6,109 nt of DNA, from positions 1 through 6,109 of the forward strand of contig JANQPK010000245.1 in NCBI GenBank assembly GCA_028289505.1, in the 5' to 3' direction. The position numbers and the translations under genes were made by a program. The stretch comes from Cyclobacteriaceae bacterium (GTDB lineage Bacteria > Bacteroidota > Bacteroidia > Cytophagales > Cyclobacteriaceae). Below are positions 6,052 to 6,109 of this stretch, piece after piece. The notes below the pieces were generated by a model. It was not told the DNA's origin. It saw only the letters and a list, made by a program, of their open reading frames with translations, and ran no database searches. Position 1 is the first letter of the stretch. Each line of letters begins with the position of its first letter.

Positions 6052-6109
6052 ATGGCGATGGACTTCAGAAAAGATTTTTTGCCGCACCTATTAGCCGTAC
6101 TGGTTTTTA
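6052..6109 (+). CDS. N-terminus of a membrane protein, possibly YfhO-like (3' end outside window)
   Basis: An ATG at 6052 opens a frame that runs to the window edge and reads MAMDFRKDFLPHLLAVLVF. A second in-frame ATG at 6058 (MDFRKDF...) is an equally good start. A short charged N-terminus followed by PHLLAVLVF, the beginning of a hydrophobic helix, recalls the first residues of Bacteroidota YfhO-family multi-pass membrane proteins, which are linked to glycosylation of envelope polymers. That would suit the adjacent glycosyltransferase. With 19 residues the family call is tentative; that it is a real gene is supported by position, strand and the possible -7 element. Confidence 0.55.
   Translation, partial: MAMDFRKDFLPHLLAVLVF

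Noticed and set aside
1..6109. Novel defence, mobile or biosynthetic system
   Set aside because: Genes are recognisable core or envelope functions on alternating strands with separate signals; no integrase, transposase, toxin pair, nuclease or terminal repeats were seen.

Overview
The window looks like chromosomal core-genome DNA from a member of the Bacteroidota, probably the Cytophagales/Marivirga-Roseivirga-type marine lineages (the lineage below phylum is inference). Four signs support the phylum. Exact matches to the Bacteroidota sigma-A -7 element (TAnnTTTG) sit in the expected place upstream of four genes, three of them with a TTG/TTTG -33 element 19-21 bases further up. Shine-Dalgarno sequences are absent. 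There is a short stand-alone PspC protein of the type common in that phylum. There is also a lipoprotein that combines an OmpA-like region with TPRs.

Layout, left to right. (1) 1-321 (+): the C-terminal end of a family-2 glycosyltransferase, cut by the window edge. (2) 318-533 (-): a 71-residue PspC-domain membrane protein, convergent with (1) and overlapping it by 4 bases. (3) 534-675: a divergent regulatory interval with two back-to-back promoters. (4) 676-2454 (+): a 592-residue lipoprotein with an OmpA-like segment and C-terminal TPRs, followed by a clear intrinsic terminator. (5) 2576-3556 (+): pdhB, the pyruvate dehydrogenase E1 beta subunit, with its own promoter and no E1 alpha gene beside it. 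(6) 3555-3632: degenerate hexamer and heptamer tandem repeats filling the gap between two convergent genes. (7) 3624-4949 (-): ffh, the signal recognition particle GTPase. (8) 4984-5982 (+): a complete family-2 glycosyltransferase with C-terminal membrane segments, starting at TTG only 34 bases from the divergent ffh. (9) 6052-6109 (+): the start of a further membrane-protein gene, possibly YfhO-like.

The genes appear to be mostly single transcription units on alternating strands and do not form one pathway. pdhB feeds pyruvate into acetyl-CoA. Ffh delivers nascent membrane and exported proteins to the translocon. The two glycosyltransferases, the PspC protein, the lipoprotein and the last gene all concern the cell envelope. 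I found no mobile element, CRISPR array, tRNA or rRNA, and no convincing new multi-gene system. The points most worth a second look are the OmpA-TPR lipoprotein, which lacks the usual peptidoglycan-binding Asp, a perfect 11-bp inverted repeat inside the second glycosyltransferase gene, and the two adjoining tandem-repeat arrays between pdhB and ffh.
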